DNA from: Dillenia suffruticosa
Taxonomy: Eukaryota > Streptophyta > Magnoliopsida > Dilleniales > Dilleniaceae
Direction: 5' to 3'
DNA: 64,000 bases
NCBI GenBank assembly: GCA_033439265.1
Contig: JAVTVX010000024.1
Span: 10,585,001 to 10,649,000 of the forward strand
This document shows, piece by piece, positions 58,976 to 64,000 of the stretch (the stretch's first letter is position 1; each line of letters opens with the position of its first letter). The translations under genes were made by a program, and so were the position numbers. The notes below the pieces were generated by a model. That model was not told the origin of the DNA. It saw only the letters and a list, made by a program, of their open reading frames with translations, and searched no databases.

Positions 58976-59910
58976 AAACCAAACTCTAACTAGGAGTCTC
59001 ATCTTATATGGTTATTAGTAGTTTTGTCTTCGTAGGGGATTGAATTCTATAATTACCTCATGGAGTCACGCTGTCTTGGGGGAGATGTCTTATGTTTTAA
59101 TTCCATTGAACTAATAAAGTTTTAGTTTTTGTCTTTCAAAATGAGAGTTTAACTTAGGAGTATAAAGGAGTAGCCCTTCTCTGTATTATATCACCATTCA
59201 AGTGATCCCTACGATACAGAGTGGTGAGCATTCATGAACACAACCAAGTGTGAGTGATCCAATGTCGTGACAAAACCTATCTCTTTACTAAGACCGTTGC
59301 AGTGGGGTTTGTACTCCTATCCATCATATCAACCAACGCCCCAACATTGTGACGCACACGCATGGTCATCATGGGTTCGCATGACCATTCCACGCACACA
59401 TGGGTCTTCACACATAGGTATGGCTATGCCGCGGGCACATTGGTTATCACGGGTGCTTATGGTCATGCATGTGCACACACGGGTCATTGCACATGGACAA
59501 GGCTATGTCATATGCACATGGGTCATTGCAAGCGCCCATGGTCCTTACGTGTGCGCACATGTTAATTTATTATTTTTGTATGAGCTTGCCGGCCACTGAT
59601 ATAAATAATATCTATTAGACCTCATCCTAATGAATGCTCTGGAAGTGATTTGGAAGGTGGGATATCTTTTGTTTGTTAGGACTTGAAACTAATTCCACCT
59701 CGACAAATCCCACCAATGGATTATACCCTAACAACCACGAATCCTTTAGATCATGATGTTACCATCGATGTATTTCCTTGTTTCTAATATTCATTCGTAC
59801 AGAATCTTTCTAAGCTCCTTTTGTTTTATAAGTTGGTACCTACCCTTATCCAATACATTATATCAAAAAATCTCCTCATCTACGTGCAGCACCAATCACA
59901 TCTTTCTTCT
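58976..59910. other. Spacer with a minisatellite
   Basis: No gene. 59350-59560 is a tandem repeat, entered separately. The remaining DNA includes CACTCAAG- and CCCACCAATGG-type stretches without recognised domains. It could be another element's leader. Confidence 0.4.
59350..59560 (+). repeat. GC-rich minisatellite, unit about 39 bp, about five units
   Basis: Units of the form CACATGGGTCATTGCACATGG followed by a GGCTATG-type half. Unit starts are near 59357, 59395, 59433, 59473 and 59512. Because 39 is divisible by three, the array is open in two frames and yields His/Thr/Gly-rich peptides. These are a by-product of the repeat, not a gene. Confidence 0.65.
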
Positions 59911-60316
59911 TGAAGAAGTTATGCTACACAGACATTTGAATTTAAATTTAAAATTTAAAATAATAAAGAGATTAGGGAGAATGATTAAAAAAAGTTAACG
60001 ATTCCTCCTCCCTCCTTCTTCTAATTTTTCAAATTGGGAAAATTAGATTAATACGACAGATCAGTCGTAAGAATACTTATGTGTATAAAAATCCTAAAAT
60101 TGTTTGGGTTAAGATTGGGTATCAATCACTTGGATTTGGAATGTCATGTTATGAGAAAAAATATATTTGTTTGACTTGCTCGTAATCAATACTACGATCG
60201 ATTTGGAAAGGTTCGTGAAGAACAACAAAAATTTTGGGTGAAAATCGATTGTGGTTTAGAGGTTTGATTTTACTTTCATATGCTTTTGTATTTATTTTTG
60301 TAAAATAAACCAAATA
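59911..60316 (+). repeat. 5' LTR of Copia copy C
   Basis: About 406 bp, starting TGAAGAAGTTATGCTAC and ending AATAAACCAAATA. It matches the LTRs of copies A and B but is more diverged. Confidence 0.75.
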
Positions 60317-63300
60317 TTAGTATAGAACATGAGTTAGGATTTATTATAATTATTTTTTGAATTTTTAGACATGATTTTTCATTTTTTATGAAAAAATTCT
60401 ATAATGAAATTTTTGAGTTTTCATGAGAATGGATTTTTTTTTTTTTTTTGAAATTGATCAATGCCATGAGAATGTCCATGATGTGTAGAGAATTTTCATA
60501 TTTTTATTTTTATTTTTGAGTGTATTTTGGACTCCAATTTTGAAAATTTAGTACATGATGACTCGAGAAATATGATTTTAGATTTACGCATAAAATGAAA
60601 ATTTTTTGACAAATTGAAATCGGAAATAAATTTATCATGTCCTAAAACATATTATCGAGGCATTCAAGTGAGTTTTTCATTGCAGTCCATTTTTTCCGGC
60701 GAAAGCTTTCAACTTTGGGTTAATTTTTACCACGATTTGAGATTCGATTTTTCTGAAAATTGAGTTTAAAATAATCGAAAGAAGGTAAAATAGCAAAATC
60801 AAGTTGAAATTGTGGCACAAAAGGTGCAGAAATAAGTTTTCTGCAACCGGGTTGTGTTGACCCAGTCGAGCGAAGATGAAAATTCCCAACACAAAGGGCC
60901 CGTGAATCACGCGCAAGTAGGAATTGGGAGAGTTGGGTCCAAATCAAACCTGCTTGCCTGGCCTGACCCACACGTGAAGGCATCTAGACATGGCGCGTGT
61001 ACATGCTCTGGCCAAAATGTGAGATTAAGTATGAAACTTTAATGTCTCGTTTCGAACCCAGGATCATTGTACAACTCTAAGCTACCTTCACCACCATGCC
61101 ACAACTTGTTGGTGCATTGATTTGAATTTTATTCATAAATGCTTTCTTAAATTCATGATTTTAATTATTTTTCATTCATATAATGGTTCATGAAATGTAT
61201 GCTAAATATATATGTATGACTTTGGTATAATGGGAGTCTGGTTAGTTGAATTAGAACTCTCAACCCTATAAAATTATATATTTTAATTAATGTGGGTATT
61301 TGTATATCGAATCTGAGTACGAGGTGATGAGAAGTAAGTTCAGATTGTGGTGAATGGATCCGTTGATCCATTCATTTGATTTTGGATTTATTTTCAAATC
61401 ATGTTATGTTTGTTGGTTTGGAGGATGTACAAATTTCATATATTGAAGAATAAGCATCAATTTGGTTACTAATGTCTCTCATTTATGTATCAAACATTAT
61501 GGCTACATTCAATATCATAACCGATCTTGTCAAAGGGATAGGCTGAATGGTGAGAATAATGATATTTGGTACCAAAAAATTCAGTTCATCCTCAAGGAAC
61601 AGGACCTTACAGAGGTTCTAATGCATAAGATGATAGACTTTAGGGAGGGTACTACCATGGCACAAGGTAGATGGGATCATGAGGTTTACCATGCATGGAA
61701 GAAAAAGGACAGCCAAGCTAGGGTAGTCCTTATAAGCAGCATGCATGATGATCTAATACCCTATATGAGTAGTATCCTACTGCTAAGGCTATGTGGCTCA
61801 CTTTGAAAGAGCATTATGACACTTATTTAGCTCCTAAATTGAGGATGTTGACTTATAAGTTCATAATTTATAAGAAGCGGCCTAATCATACTATAAAATA
61901 GTATTTAGTGCAGATGTCGAGTATAATAGTATCGTTGAGAAATACAGGTAAGCCAATTTCAGATGAACTGTAGGTTTTGAGAGTGATCTAGTCTTTACCT
62001 GATTCATAGGAAACCATGAAGACGTACGTTACTCACGACGAGAACATTCGTACTTTTGTTGACGTGAGTTGTCATTGTGAATTAGAGGAGGAATATCAGG
62101 AGGCCAGTAGGCCAATCTCAGATCATGCTTTAGCAACGGAGTCCAGTAAGGGCTCTTGCGATTCTAAACGCAAGTAGAAGAGATGTGACAAGAAGAGTCG
62201 AGAGAGAGGCAAGGGAAAGTTATTTAAGAAACCTAGCAACAAAGTACAGAAATGTAAGAAGAAACAATTAGACAAAACCAATGTGAAGTGCTACGTTTAT
62301 GACAAATTTGGTCATTTCGCTCGTGAGTATGATGAGTAAAGGTATGTTATGTTTCTTCTATTCATAGTTTGATATATGTCTCTTCGACAATGATACTAAC
62401 TAATTAATTTTCTTTGTGGATTGTACACTTAGGAGCTATAGTCCATGTGGTTCGTGATAAAAGTACATTTGTAGAGTTCCATCGATTGACTCCCCATGCG
62501 AAAAGGATATAGATGGGATGGAGCATTTGTGATCGTGAGGTGTATAGGCACTTGCAAGTTGGAGCTGCATAGTGGTCAAACTTTTTACTTGCATGATGTA
62601 CTTTATGCACCAGACATTCGATGAAATCTTATTTCTATTCTCTGTTTAGATCATTTGAAATACGTGTTGACTTTTAAAAACTTTTCTGTATCCTTTAGTT
62701 ATAATAGTTTTGTATTAGGATCTGGATTTATTCATAATGGTTTGTATATGCTGGATTCTGTGTTTTTTAATAATAATATATCTTGTGAATTGTTTATTGT
62801 CTTAGCATTTAATCATAGTATAGATAATGTAAATGTATGACACTCTAAATTGGGACATATAGGGCAAAAGAGGATGAATCGGTTAGCTATAAATGATCTT
62901 TTAGGACCGCTAATCAAGGTTGAGTTGTCTGCATATGAATATTGTCTTGGTAGTAAAATCACAAGAAAATCATTTGGTAAGACTACGAGAGCTTGGACTC
63001 CATTACAATTGGTCAATTATGATATTTGTGCCCCAATGAATGTGAGAGGTAGAAATAGAGCTGTGTATTTCGTAACGTTCATTGATGATTACACGTGTTT
63101 CGATTATGTCTATTTGATTTCACATAATTTTGAAGCATTGGAATGCTTTAGAAGGTTGATAAGCGAGACAGAAAATCAATTAAATATGAGAGTTAAATCT
63201 CTAAAAACTAATCGAGAACACGAATATTAATCTGAATAGTTTAAAGAGTTGTTTCGAGAAGAATATCATGAAACAGTTAACTATTCCTTCTATCCCTCAG

Positions 63301-64000
63301 CAGAATGGAATAGCAAAGAGAAAAAATAGAACACTATTGGATATGGTTAGGTCAATGATAGTACATGTAAATTTGTCTATCGCTTGTTAGGGTGATGCTT
63401 TATTGTCTGTATCGTATGTCCTTAACCATGTTCCATTGAAATCTGTGACGAGTATCCCATATGAAATATGGACAGGGAGAAAACTTAACCTTAGTTATTT
63501 GAGACTTTAAGGATATACCGAATATGTTCACAATTTTTTACATCCATACGACAAATTAGACTTACAAGAAAAGAAGTGTATCTTTATTAGATATTTTAAA
63601 CACTCCAAGGGTTATATGCTCATAAGTGAATATACAGACAATACTGTTACAAAGATTGAGTCTTATGATATCACATTTTTAGAAAAGGATTTCTCTGAAA
63701 GAGATGAAATTGATAAAAACTTTATCTTTTATGAGATAGATGAGTCTAATAGCTAAACTGAACTCAACGGAAGGATTCTAGGATCAGTTAAGGATCCTGA
63801 TCCTATTGGGAGTAGTCCATTAAGGGGTAAAGAGATTCCACCTAATCTTCCTCGCATGAGTAGTCGCAAAAGCATACCGAAACGTCGTTTCCCGATTGAG
63901 AGTGAGACTTTTATTGTGACTCTTGAAGATGATAAGGAATCTAAAATAGTCTAGAAAGCTCTCACAAGTCCTGCAAAGGATAAATAGTCAAAGACTATGG
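60317..64000 (+). mobile_element. Copia family 2, copy C: leader, gag, protease and integrase, continuing past the window
   Basis: The leader (60317-61450) includes the GC-rich stretch 60850-61010. Gag (61462-61806 and on) has QFILKEQDLTEVLMHKM and AWKKKDSQARVVLISSMHDDLI; HDENIRTF and a basic tract follow near 62030-62290. A knuckle CYVYDKFGHFAREY near 62290 has lost two Cys. GAG-pre-integrase/integrase (62850-63230) reads LGHIGQKRMNRL, EYCLGSKITRKSF (first Cys of the pair is Tyr), LVNYDICAPMNV and FVTFIDDYTCFDY with the second catalytic Asp. The Glu region is visible near 63290 (IPSIPQQNGIAKR with a frame change). Later integrase text goes on to 63750 with stops. RT is expected beyond base 64000. 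Confidence 0.8.

Noticed and set aside
59267-59599. His/Thr/Gly-rich plus-strand frames of up to 110 residues
   Set aside because: Open only because the minisatellite period is a multiple of three.
1-64000. tRNA, rRNA or organelle-DNA insertions
   Set aside because: I looked for cloverleaf-like TTCGA blocks and familiar rRNA or plastid words and found none that held up; a dedicated scan was not possible.

Overview
This window is plant nuclear DNA, almost certainly from a eudicot. The evidence is intron-rich eukaryotic genes with GT..AG introns, an organellar-type aspartate-semialdehyde dehydrogenase with an N-terminal extension, plant MULE, RTE-LINE, Ty1/copia, Ty3-type, CACTA-like and hAT sequences, AT-rich spacers and many microsatellites. 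The species cannot be named from the sequence. No tRNA, rRNA, CRISPR or prokaryotic operon structure was seen.

Only one protein-coding gene looks intact: the seven-exon aspartate-semialdehyde dehydrogenase gene at 46585-51664 (+), which makes the branch-point enzyme of Lys/Thr/Met/Ile synthesis. Three other host-gene remnants lie in the left third. They are a first-exon fragment of a GT14 (BC10-like) glycosyltransferase (5425-5687), a broken CNNM/DUF21-CBS gene (8989-about 12600) and a small plant-specific gene (12945-15306) with a 1-bp frameshift and a LINE inserted at its second-exon acceptor.

Layout. 1-1722: decayed MULE transposase (-). 1723-5000: AT-rich spacer, a GC-rich direct repeat and a degenerate LTR-element leader. 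5425-6490: GT14 exon fragment beside a CACTA transposase-associated domain. 6782-8748: RTE LINE (-) with a clear target duplication. 8989-15306: the two host pseudogenes. 15307-22334: mostly featureless spacer. 22340-32111: a Copia element with both LTRs and a 5-bp target duplication; its RT/RNase H region is replaced by another ORF, and a head-to-head pair of miniature LTR elements (25543-28620) is nested in its protease. 32361-33684: CACTA-like non-autonomous element with about 110-bp repeats. 34290-39180: minus-strand Copia split by a segment rich in GTCGACTT motifs. 39470-45540, 52917-55998 and 59911-64000: three copies (A, B, C) of a second Copia family that bracket the dehydrogenase gene. 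A carries a small hAT-like MITE, B is cut by a hAT transposase relic, and C runs off the window.

The window reads as a layered transposon graveyard around one surviving housekeeping gene. Insertion order can be worked out in several places from matching target duplications. The two structures most worth checking are the RT-less but LTR-complete Copia element with an integrase-to-extra-ORF fusion, and the inverted miniature LTR-element pair nested inside it.
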